Assembly (NCBI GenBank): GCA_016928305.1
Contig: JAFGKY010000173.1
Span: forward strand, 1 to 49,638
Source: Bacteroidales bacterium
Lineage (GTDB): Bacteria > Bacteroidota > Bacteroidia > Bacteroidales > UBA10428
Reading direction: 5' to 3'
Length of the DNA: 49,638 nucleotides
The notes under the pieces were generated by a model. It searched no databases, had not been told where the DNA came from, and worked only from the letters and a program-made list of their open reading frames with translations. Positions 34,972 through 42,735 of the stretch are shown in pieces. The position numbers and the translations under genes are program-made. Position 1 is the first letter of the stretch; each line of letters opens with the position of its first letter.

Positions 34972-35898
34972 CTAAGTACTCTCATTCACCATCCTGATCA
35001 GCTGGGCTCGGCTTGTGCAGTTTGTTTTGCCATAAATACGGTGCGTGTGATCCTTTACCGTCTGAAGACTGATGAACAGCTTGTCGGCTATCTGCTGGTT
35101 AGTGAACCCGGCACAAATTTCATGAATGACCTCCCTTTCTCTTTTTGATATTTCAAATTTTTCGCAAAACCGGTCGAACGAAACGTTATCCTCGGAAGAA
35201 ATAAGGAGTTTCGACAGATCGGCCCGGTACCTGAAAAATACAGGAATAAAACCGCCAAAGCAAAAGAAAAGTAATATGAATGCAAGTTTTACATAAGCAT
35301 GGGCATCGGAAAAAAAGAATAAAATATGCTGTGCTGCCATCAGCACCAGCAGCCAGAAGGTCATGGTTCTGACATCCTGATGATAGAGCATGAGCATTTT
35401 TCTTTTGCCGGCCCCAAGGAAGTAAATGCCTGCGATAATGTACAAAAGACTTGTTATGATGACAGCATATTTCACCAGGACAGCGGCTTGGATGCCGGTC
35501 AGTTTTGCAATCAGGTATATAATGCCTGGAATGCAGAAGAAATTAAAAGCGAGAAATCCTATGATTAACCTGTTACTGAACTTCATATTTGATATTTCCC
35601 GGGTGAGCTTCAGGTACATCAGCCAGGCAAAAACCAGGAATGGAGAGCCCAGTAAAAGAGTAATGTAAGTGATTTTCTCAAGATTTTTTGGTTCTATTAC
35701 TGGCTCAAGGACTGTAACAATAATGATTTGCCCCCAGGGCACATAAAAACCGAAGGTAAACCAGAACACCTGAAAGAACAACAAGGATGACATGAAACCG
35801 GCCTTATAGGTAGTCCTTAAATGCGATGATATCAGAATGCCCCCTGAGGCAATGGCAAGAGAAAGAATGAAAACGGCTATTTCCGGAATAGTGATCAT
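34972..35898 (-). CDS. Membrane-anchored LuxR-type regulator
   Basis: A 308-residue protein with about seven hydrophobic helices in the first 225 residues and a C-terminal LuxR/GerE helix-turn-helix: EISKREREVIHEICAG, FTNQQIADKLFISLQTVKDH, then THRIYGKTNCTSRAQLI. This 7TM-HTH arrangement is seen in Bacteroidota regulators that sense signals at the membrane. The sensed signal is unknown. It is convergent with the beta-propeller gene, with 31 bp between them, and divergent from the membrane protein at 36071; it may control either one. Confidence 0.85.
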   Translation of the reverse strand: MITIPEIAVFILSLAIASGGILISSHLRTTYKAGFMSSLLFFQVFWFTFGFYVPWGQIIIVTVLEPVIEPKNLEKITYITLLLGSPFLVFAWLMYLKLTREISNMKFSNRLIIGFLAFNFFCIPGIIYLIAKLTGIQAAVLVKYAVIITSLLYIIAGIYFLGAGKRKMLMLYHQDVRTMTFWLLVLMAAQHILFFFSDAHAYVKLAFILLFFCFGGFIPVFFRYRADLSKLLISSEDNVSFDRFCEKFEISKREREVIHEICAGFTNQQIADKLFISLQTVKDHTHRIYGKTNCTSRAQLIRMVNEST

Positions 35899-36070
35899 GC
35901 AGTAAAGTTATGAATAAAGTGAACGGATTGAAAACAAAACTAAACACAACTAAAGTATTGAGATGCATACCTAAGTAGGATAATTTTAAATCACTACTTT
36001 GGTATGAAAGCCGGCAAAAGGACAGTTATTAAATTTGGGATAAATTATTACTGTATTTAATATATATACA

Positions 36071-36805
36071 ATGGAAACACAAAATCAAAAAAAGATTGAG
36101 CCTACCTTCGGTGGTAGCTTTGGCAACGGGTGGGATGTAATGAGCAGGTATTTTCTGGTGCTCCTGCTGGTTGTTATTGTATTGGGAATAATCTGGTTCC
36201 CTACTCAGTTTATGAATATAAAATTTGATTCCGATACTTTTCCCTGGATGGAAGATTGGCGGGATCATATCGGCATTGGTGGTTTTGCCGTACTGGGGGC
36301 ATTTGCAATCATTCTCGGGATATTTGCCTTCTTTTATGCGCTTTTGGTGGTTCCCGTATTCAAATACGGTGCGAATCTCATGTTTGTTCATGCCGTGCGG
36401 GGAATAAGACCGGAATTCGAAACCCTTGTTAAAGGTTTCAGGGAAAACTATCTTCATATCGTTCTTGCTAATCTTCTGACTGTCGCCCTCATTATGCTGG
36501 GCATGATATTGCTGATCGTTCCCGGTATTATCGTGGCCTGCCGGCTGGCATTTGTGTCATACCTGGTAATGGACAGGAAGCTGGATCCGATCATTGCTGT
36601 GGAAGAAAGTTGGAGGCTGACCAGAGGTTACGGCTGGACAATCTTTGGTATGGCATTCGTTTCCTTCTTTATTTTCATTGCCGGTTTGATCATGCTTTTT
36701 GTCGGAATTCTGCCCGCCACCATCTGGGTGAAAAGCTCTTTTGCAAGTTTATATGATGCCGTTCTGACCACAAAGAACGGATCGGTGATGGTTACGGAAG
36801 GATAA
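36071..36805 (+). CDS. Polytopic membrane protein, DUF975-like
   Basis: A 244-residue integral membrane protein of about 5-6 helices. The first helix begins near MSRYFLVLLLVVIVL. The C-terminal half carries LLIVPGIIVACRLAFVSYLV and MDRKLDPIIAVEESWRLTRG, the typical pattern of DUF975/DUF4013-like proteins ('PGI...R...Y...D......A...S...TRG'). Function is unknown. A strong terminator follows at 36835-36864. The start is the first ATG, with an AT-rich leader. Confidence 0.75.
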   Translation: METQNQKKIEPTFGGSFGNGWDVMSRYFLVLLLVVIVLGIIWFPTQFMNIKFDSDTFPWMEDWRDHIGIGGFAVLGAFAIILGIFAFFYALLVVPVFKYGANLMFVHAVRGIRPEFETLVKGFRENYLHIVLANLLTVALIMLGMILLIVPGIIVACRLAFVSYLVMDRKLDPIIAVEESWRLTRGYGWTIFGMAFVSFFIFIAGLIMLFVGILPATIWVKSSFASLYDAVLTTKNGSVMVTEG

Positions 36806-36834
36806 TCTGTTGACATTTCACTTACAATAAGGGA

Positions 36835-36864
36835 GGCTGCCTCAAAGGAGAGGCAGTCTTTTTT
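36835..36864 (+). terminator. Rho-independent terminator after the DUF975-like gene
   Basis: ggctgcctc (36835-36843) pairs with gaggcagtc (36850-36858) across a six-base loop, nine base pairs including one G-T, followed by six T. It is 30 bp after the stop of the upstream gene. Confidence 0.85.
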
Positions 36865-37055
36865 ATCCCCGGATCGTCAACATCAGAACGTTTGTCGTAT
36901 TTTGCCGGTTCCGATTGGAAAAGAAGAAAGTATTTTCATTGCAGGCACAGCCATCATAAGTCATTGGAGGCTGTGGATAACTTAGCATCAGGATTGTATA
37001 TTATAATGATTTTTATTCGTAATTTTAGTCCAGTTAAATGCAAAAAAATACAACC

Positions 37056-38756
37056 ATGAAAACTAAAGTCTTTGTTATCACCAATTTATGCTGGTTATTC
37101 CTGTCAGGTACATACGCTCAATATATACCCAACGGTGGATTTGAGAACTGGGAAAACCGTATCCTCTATGCTGAACCTATGTCGTGGAATACCGGTAATA
37201 TGGAAGCTTTTATAAATAGTACAGCCACAGCCCTTCGTACGGATGACCATTATTACGGTGCCTATGCTTTACGGCTTCAAACCGTGCTTACTGAAACGGA
37301 CACGTTACTGGGTTACGCTTTTTGTGAAGGTATGATCACCGAAGGAGGGGTATCGGATACATTCCGATTCACAGGTGGGATGCAGATAAGCGGAGCTCCT
37401 GATTCGCTCTTTGGAATTTTTAAATACCATATAGCGGATAACGATACCGCAATCGTACTCGCCTCATTCAAGAAGGACGGTGTGATTGTCGGACAGGAAA
37501 TGTTCACACTGGCCGGTGATCAGAGCAGTTATGTCAAAATGGGGTGGGAGATAGGTGATATGGCTGAAGTGCCGGATACTGCCATGATCGCTTTTGCCTG
37601 TTCAAATCCTGATAATCCGCAACCGGGTGGATGGATGCAGGTTGATTCCATATGGTTTGGAGGCATTGGTGATACCATACCCAATGCCGGTTTTGAGATC
37701 TGGGAAGAAACCTCTTGTCGGGAGCCTGAGCATTGGTTGACAGCCAATCTGTTTACTAGTCTTTTTGGCGGAGATACCAGTGCCACTTCTTCAGCAGATG
37801 CGCATTCCGGATCGTATGCCCTCAGGATTGAAAGTGTGCAGTCCAGTCTTCCCACTGATTCAGGCATGTATAGTGTTGTTGTCGGTTTCGCCATCCCTTA
37901 TGCAACAGCATTCATGTTTGGTGAATCGATGCCTGTCATCACGGTTGATTTCAATCCGACAGCATTGACCGGTTTTTATAAATTTGAACCGTTACTGAAT
38001 GATACTGCTATGATTGTTGTTAACCTGACAGATACAGCCGGTAATACATACCCCTCCGGGACCATTTTGCTCGCAGCCGCCGAATATACTCCCATTTCAT
38101 GTCCCCTGACTTATCCGGCCGGAGTAAAAATAGCCGGAGTGACTATTGTTGTCAGTACGAGCACTTACTTTATGCCGGGTGATGGCAAGGGTGGTGAAAT
38201 AGGAAGCGTGCTGTACCTTGATGATCTTGACCTGCTGAATCCTTGTGATGATTACCCACCATATAGCATTGCCGGTGTACAACAACCTTTGTGTGCAGAT
38301 AGCATTGCCGTGATTGATGCCGGTGACGGTTGGGCCGAATATTTGTGGTCAACAGGAGATACAACACAGATAATTCATGTACACATTGCCGAAACAACGG
38401 TTTTCAGCGTAACTGTTACTGCAGCTGTTACCGGTTGCCAGTTCTCAGACGAAGTCACTGTTTCACCGCCTGTATGTGTTACCATTGAAGGACAGGATAA
38501 GAAAACACAGGAAATAAATATTTACCCGAATCCTTCAACAGGTATCTTTTTTATTGAGTTCTCCAATGTCATGCCGGGTAACTATACATCAGAAATAATG
38601 GATATAACCGGTAAAGTCCTGCTCAAAGAAGATTTGTTAATGAATCAGGCAACCAGGAAAGTAACATGCAGTCTTTCCGGTTTTCCTAAAGGCCTTTACC
38701 TGGTAAAGATATCCGGAGAAAGTTTCTCCCAATCGTTCCGCTTAATGAAAAACTGA
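37056..38756 (+). CDS. Secreted protein with duplicated carbohydrate-binding-like domain and T9SS domain
   Basis: A 566-residue exported protein; signal peptide ends near GTYAQYI. Two related domains of about 190 residues begin with YIPNGGFENWENR and IPNAGFEIWEE, respectively, a motif of PCMD/CBM-like jelly rolls in Bacteroidota. A short Ig-like segment follows, with GDGWAEYLWSTGDTTQ, and finally a type A sorting domain (NIYPNPSTGIFFIEF to the end, closing with KISGESFSQSFRLMKN). No catalytic motif was seen. A ligand-binding or adhesin role is likely. I start at ATG 37056 (MKTKVFVITNLCW) because the longer frame from 37038 only adds six leader residues. A terminator follows. Confidence 0.82.
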   Translation: MKTKVFVITNLCWLFLSGTYAQYIPNGGFENWENRILYAEPMSWNTGNMEAFINSTATALRTDDHYYGAYALRLQTVLTETDTLLGYAFCEGMITEGGVSDTFRFTGGMQISGAPDSLFGIFKYHIADNDTAIVLASFKKDGVIVGQEMFTLAGDQSSYVKMGWEIGDMAEVPDTAMIAFACSNPDNPQPGGWMQVDSIWFGGIGDTIPNAGFEIWEETSCREPEHWLTANLFTSLFGGDTSATSSADAHSGSYALRIESVQSSLPTDSGMYSVVVGFAIPYATAFMFGESMPVITVDFNPTALTGFYKFEPLLNDTAMIVVNLTDTAGNTYPSGTILLAAAEYTPISCPLTYPAGVKIAGVTIVVSTSTYFMPGDGKGGEIGSVLYLDDLDLLNPCDDYPPYSIAGVQQPLCADSIAVIDAGDGWAEYLWSTGDTTQIIHVHIAETTVFSVTVTAAVTGCQFSDEVTVSPPVCVTIEGQDKKTQEINIYPNPSTGIFFIEFSNVMPGNYTSEIMDITGKVLLKEDLLMNQATRKVTCSLSGFPKGLYLVKISGESFSQSFRLMKN

Positions 38757-38792
38757 TGCATTAGAACTATTTTTTTATACATGTCATTAAAG

Positions 38793-38820
38793 GCCGGGGC
38801 TAAAAACTCCGGCTTTTTTT
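38793..38820 (+). terminator. Rho-independent terminator
   Basis: gccgggg (38793-38799) pairs with ctccggc (38807-38813), with one G-T, a seven-base loop (ctaaaaa) and seven T after it. It lies 37 bp downstream of the T9SS protein gene. Confidence 0.8.
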
Positions 38821-38841
38821 GCGCCAGTGAAAAAAGCGATT

Positions 38842-39081
38842 TTAAATCATATACCATTCATCCTTTTCAACCTCGTGCTTTAATATAAACCGTTCACCTG
38901 AAACAGTAACGACTTTAAAATAGTTCGTAACCGGGTATTCCGGATTCGCATCTCCCTGGTACCAGCGGTCGGCAATCTCTTTTATTTCATATTTATTCTC
39001 ATTAAGATAAAAGCATTTCGGGTATTCATCAGCTTTGTACCCGGAGTGGCATTCGACACGAATGGGGGTTGGGGATTTCAT
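38842..39081 (-). CDS. Small conserved protein (DUF6504-like)
   Basis: A 79-residue cytosolic protein. The run beginning IRVECHSGYKADEYP, then IKEIADRWYQGD and ending in FILKHEVEKDEWYMI, is a pattern I recall from small proteins in many phyla ('SGYxxxExPxxF...DRWY...ILxH......W'). The family is without assigned function; I tentatively recall DUF6504. The Met at 39081 is chosen because the preceding 27 residues of the longer frame (from 39162) are read from low-complexity TTCCAA-type repeat DNA shared with the pseudogene next door. Confidence 0.75.
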   Translation of the reverse strand: MKSPTPIRVECHSGYKADEYPKCFYLNENKYEIKEIADRWYQGDANPEYPVTNYFKVVTVSGERFILKHEVEKDEWYMI

Positions 39082-39089
39082 GGGCTGGT

Positions 39090-39341
39090 TTATTTTGGCT
39101 GGAACAATGAGGTTTTGGAATGTTGGAATAATGGAATGATGCTGTGGCAACAATCGATACAATTTGATGCTGTTCTTTTCAGCTCAAAAAGAAATTCACT
39201 CAGCACTTTACATGTCAGGATATATAAATAAACAGCATCATTCCAAACTCGCAATTTTTTAAAGCCTCTGTTTATATTCTTTCTTTCATTGACTGACTCG
39301 TCCTGAAATTTGTTTACTTTCCTGTTCTTTAATACCTTCAT
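39090..39341 (-). pseudogene. Truncated four-helix-bundle (S23-type) protein gene
   Basis: The 83-residue frame contains FKKLRVWNDAVYLYILTCKV and FELKRTASN, the first half of S23/four-helix-bundle proteins often inserted in or near rRNA loci and repeat elements. The second half, which should carry the 'NIAEG' motif, is missing. It runs into low-complexity IIPLFQHSKTSLFQPK instead. No rRNA genes are nearby. It is probably a decayed remnant, although a short product could still be made. Confidence 0.65.
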
Positions 39342-39367
39342 TCCTCTTGAAAAGGCTCCGTGAACCT

Positions 39368-39428
39368 CCTCACCCCCTGCCCCCTCTCCAAATTGGAGAG
39401 GGGGTGGCTCGAAGAGCCGGGGGTGAGG
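39368..39428. repeat. Structured intergenic repeat with three-way-junction fold
   Basis: An outer stem, cctcaccccc (39368-39377) with gggggtgagg (39419-39428), encloses two perfect hairpins: 39380-39404 (about 10-12 bp, cccctctccaa/ttggagagggg) and 39406-39418 (ggctc-gaa-gagcc). This is a cloverleaf-like arrangement with perfectly matched arms. Similar CCTCACCCCC/CCTCTCC elements are, as I recall, widespread in Bacteroidota genomes. It lies immediately upstream of the truncated S23 gene. Confidence 0.8.
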
Positions 39429-39455
39429 AAATGACTCGTACAAATTTAATTCAAA

Positions 39456-40247
39456 TTAAATCAACATCTTTCCATCATCCCATCCTCCCATCCCCTCCCG
39501 TACCATCTCTTGCAACCGCAGTGCATTCTTCACGGCGAAACCGCCAAAATCATTATTGAAAAAAGCCCATACCTCTTTGCCCTCTTTCATCCATTGTTTT
39601 ATTTTCCCGGCATATTCATGCAATGTCTCTTCGCTGTAATCAGAGGCATACAATTTTTCACGCCCGTGAAGGCGCATGTATACAAAATCGGTTGTGACCG
39701 TCTCGAAGTACGGAAACCGTTTCCCGGAATCGGCAATGGCAAAGGCTGTTCCGAACTGAGCGAGTAGTTCAAAGAAATCATCGGTGATGTAGGATTTATG
39801 CCTTACCTCAATCGCAATCCGATAGCCGCCGTATTTCTCTTTCAGCAGGCTCATGAAATTGTTCATCCGTGTTTTATCGAAGGCCAATCCGGGTGGTAAC
39901 TGTATCAGCACCGGACCAAGTCGTGTTCTCATGGATGCAAATACTTCAAAAAACCTGGCTAATGGTTCCTCAACATTTACCAGCCGTAACTGGTGGGTTA
40001 TATAGCGGCTCAGCTTCGGACAAAACCTGAATGTGTCTGGTGTGCGTCGTATCCATCCTTCCACGGTTTTATTCAGTGGCAGGTGATAAAAGCTCGAATT
40101 CAGTTCAACACAATCAAATTGTGTTATATAATATTCAAGATATGCGGCTGGTTTTATGTCCTTCGGATAAAAAATACCTGACCAGTGCTGGTAACTCCAT
40201 CCGGAAGTACCGGTAAATAAATTTGATATTTTCCTTTCATCCGACAT
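39456..40247 (-). CDS. DUF72 family protein
   Basis: A 263-residue cytosolic TIM-barrel protein of the DUF72 family. Characteristic are GTSGWSYQHWSGIFYP near the N terminus, YYITQFDCVELNSSFY, FRFCPKLSRYITH, GPVLIQLPPGLAFD, AIEVRHKSY and the C-terminal VWAFFNNDFGGFAVKNAL. Function is not established. Length is typical. It is the last gene before a gap with an apparent Bacteroidota promoter on the opposite strand. Confidence 0.92.
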   Translation of the reverse strand: MSDERKISNLFTGTSGWSYQHWSGIFYPKDIKPAAYLEYYITQFDCVELNSSFYHLPLNKTVEGWIRRTPDTFRFCPKLSRYITHQLRLVNVEEPLARFFEVFASMRTRLGPVLIQLPPGLAFDKTRMNNFMSLLKEKYGGYRIAIEVRHKSYITDDFFELLAQFGTAFAIADSGKRFPYFETVTTDFVYMRLHGREKLYASDYSEETLHEYAGKIKQWMKEGKEVWAFFNNDFGGFAVKNALRLQEMVREGMGGWDDGKMLI

Positions 40248-40695
40248 AAAGATGCTGCTTCAAAGTTATAAAAACAAATGCATGCTTTTTTCTTCATTTA
40301 TCTTGTTCAATCCGGGGAAGGTGAAAACACATATCGCCGTACCATATAACAACAATTTCGATTTTACGTTCCTGTAAATTTACTTCAAAAGAATCCATGA
40401 AAGTAAGTCAACGGGCTGTCTCATAAATTACTTCAATCGTCATAACAATCCCAACAACCACAACCGGCAACCAACGGTTTGCAAATCCCAATGTCGTACA
40501 TCACAAATCATGGTCGTTTATCACATTTATTTGACTTAAGTCGTGTTACCCTCGTAAATTTGATCAGGAATCCGGCTTATTATCTTGTTGTTCTTATATG
40601 GTAAGATATAATGTTGCATGGTGCTGAAACTCTTAATATGCATTTATCAAAAAACCGGTAAAAATAGTAGTACAAACCATAAAAACTTATCCGTC
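40248..40695. other. Intergenic region carrying the promoter of the FN3 protein gene
   Basis: The only recognisable item is the promoter at 40530-40562. The rest, including ACAACC-rich stretches near 40450, has no clear gene, hairpin or repeat. An ATG at 40618 opens the same frame as the downstream gene but gives a non-signal-like extension. Confidence 0.5.
40530..40562 (+). promoter_or_regulatory. Bacteroidota-type promoter
   Basis: TTTG at 40530-40533 and TAAATTTG at 40555-40562, with a 21-bp spacer, match the known Bacteroidota -33 TTTG / -7 TAnnTTTG layout. The expected transcript start is around 40568-40571, giving a leader of about 125 bases before ATG 40696. Confidence 0.55.
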
Positions 40696-42387
40696 ATGAA
40701 AACAAACGTCTGCAGATTATTCCTTCTTGCCTTGTTCTTTATTGTTCCAGGAAGGTACGTGCATTCCCAGAATGTAAATATTTATGGCACGGTGAAAAAT
40801 GGGGACGGCGCTCCGCTAAATAACGTGAATGTGAGCCTGAAATACATCCCATCGTTATTCACCACCACAAATGCATCGGGTTATTTTAATATAGTTAGTG
40901 CTACTTATATTGATCAACCCGTTGATATGGACAAAGATTTTTATATTCAGAATGGAATCCTTTCCATCCGGGTCGTCAACAAACCCGTGTCGGTCGTCAT
41001 TTTTAACATGAACGGACAGCTGGTCAGGAAAGTCTTCAGTACAACAAACTGTTCTTTTCAGGAGATTGACCTGAAGCCTTACGTGAGTGAAAACAACATT
41101 TATCTTGTCAGGATAACGGTTGCGGATGCCATGCATTGCATTAAACTGATTCAACATGATGGCCTGTGCATGACGGCTGACAAAACAGCTTATAATGATC
41201 TCAACGAAGTGAGGTCATTAAAGAATACCGGGGCAACGGTTGACAGCCTTATATTTTCGCTGAGCCAGTACAATACAAAAGCAGTTGCCATTTCAAGCTA
41301 TGTCGGCAATGTAGGAGACGTTACCATGTATAAAATCAATGTTCCTACCATTAGTGCTCCGTCAAGTTCATCCGGAACCTTTGTCGTTACCATGAGTTAT
41401 GCCTGGGGAGGGATGTTGGTGAGTTCATCGGACAGGTATGAACTGGAAGAATCCACTACATCAGGCAGCAGCGGATTTGCCAAGATCAATAACTCAACCT
41501 GGGGTGAAAGGCCGGCAACATACCAGGTGGAACTGACCCGTTCAACCGGTGTATACTACTATAGAGCGAGGGTTTACAGCCTGAACGCATTCTCGTCATA
41601 CAGCAATGTGGTTACCGTAACCGTGACAGCCGCTTCGGCCCCTTCGGCTCCGTCGAACCTCACGGCAAATGCCGAAGATCCAAAAACCATCCGCCTGCAC
41701 TGGAATGATAATTCATCGAATGAGACCGGATTTGAGATACAGAGGGAAACTTCTGAAGGATCCGGACAGTATTCAACAATTACTACAACCAACGCGAATG
41801 TGACCAGCTATTCCGACAATAACCTGTCGACCACATCCCTGGGTTACAGGGTAAGGTCAAAGAACGGATCGGCCGCTTCTGCATGGACGCAGGTCGCATG
41901 GGCTCCGATAAAACTCCGGATTATCAATAACCTGTATAACGGAACCACAAACTACGGCGCATCCGGAACAATAGACTGGGGTAAACTGAACAACCTTGTC
42001 CGTGTTCGCATCGGACCTACTCAGAATGACGTACTGAACTATGTCTCCTATGAAAAACTCGAACCACGGGATAATTCCTATAATTATGATGTGAACTACA
42101 TACAACCGGCTTATAACAGTACACCTTCTGTATCCAATTACGAAGATTTTGATATAAACTCTTATGGGTACGGTCAGAATTATTCGGTTTATATGCAATG
42201 CGGCTGGTGGGAATACGATGCAATGGTTACCTATTCATGGATTAAAAGGGTTTCCAATGTTTTGTGTGATAACGGCAACTGCTGTTGCTATAAATGGGTA
42301 ATTGTCAATACAACAGGTCATACAGCCGGGTACAATGTTATAAAAGCCGCTGATTTCTTACCTCATAGGAACTGGAACGGCATTTAA
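40696..42387 (+). CDS. Secreted FN3/carboxypeptidase-regulatory-like protein with an internal sorting-like domain
   Basis: A 563-residue exported protein with a signal peptide ending near YVHSQ. First comes a carboxypeptidase regulatory-like Ig domain beginning VNIYGTVKNGDGAPLNNVNV. Then, at about residues 80-140, a segment looks just like a type A T9SS sorting domain: VVIFNMNGQLVRKVF and YLVRITVADAMHCIKLIQHDG. It is internal, not C-terminal. Further on are an FN3 domain (APSNLTANAEDPKTIRLHW) and a Cys-rich C-terminal region (DNGNCCCYKWV) without homology known to me. The start is ATG 40696 (MKTNVCRLFLLALFF); the frame extends to 40618. Confidence 0.75.
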   Translation: MKTNVCRLFLLALFFIVPGRYVHSQNVNIYGTVKNGDGAPLNNVNVSLKYIPSLFTTTNASGYFNIVSATYIDQPVDMDKDFYIQNGILSIRVVNKPVSVVIFNMNGQLVRKVFSTTNCSFQEIDLKPYVSENNIYLVRITVADAMHCIKLIQHDGLCMTADKTAYNDLNEVRSLKNTGATVDSLIFSLSQYNTKAVAISSYVGNVGDVTMYKINVPTISAPSSSSGTFVVTMSYAWGGMLVSSSDRYELEESTTSGSSGFAKINNSTWGERPATYQVELTRSTGVYYYRARVYSLNAFSSYSNVVTVTVTAASAPSAPSNLTANAEDPKTIRLHWNDNSSNETGFEIQRETSEGSGQYSTITTTNANVTSYSDNNLSTTSLGYRVRSKNGSAASAWTQVAWAPIKLRIINNLYNGTTNYGASGTIDWGKLNNLVRVRIGPTQNDVLNYVSYEKLEPRDNSYNYDVNYIQPAYNSTPSVSNYEDFDINSYGYGQNYSVYMQCGWWEYDAMVTYSWIKRVSNVLCDNGNCCCYKWVIVNTTGHTAGYNVIKAADFLPHRNWNGI

Positions 42388-42735
42388 CGAAAATTCGGTA
42401 TTGAAAGAAATACTATCAGGCAAATAGAATGACCGAAAATCTGCAAAACTCTCCCCCCTTAAGGTTTTGGCCGTCGCTCAGGCAGGGAAGCCGGGGGGGA
42501 GTCGTTTTTCGATACGCTGATCGGGTATGTAACTTCCGATTTTCAATGACAACGATAAAAAAGTTTATAAACCCATGTTCGTTGTAGCAACGGGTTCAGA
42601 CAAATGCAGGCGATGAGTAAACATTGAGAAGCATTCGCATGTCGTCGTTGTGAATACCCGAAGGGTCAAGATTCCCTGCTTTTAATGAAGCGATCTGTAT
42701 CAGAGATTACAACTATCACTAATAATGATCAAACA
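42388..42735. other. Intergenic region with an inverted repeat
   Basis: Contains ctcccccc (42451-42458) and ggggggag (42494-42501), an 8-bp inverted repeat around a 35-base loop, closely followed by a T-run and a TCG-TTTTT-CGA hairpin. It could terminate the FN3 protein transcript 64 bp upstream or be a dispersed repeat. The remainder shows nothing recognisable. Confidence 0.45.

Noticed and set aside
39082..39162. N-terminal extension of the small DUF6504-like protein
   Set aside because: The extra 27 residues derive from TTCCAA-type low-complexity DNA and do not resemble family N termini.
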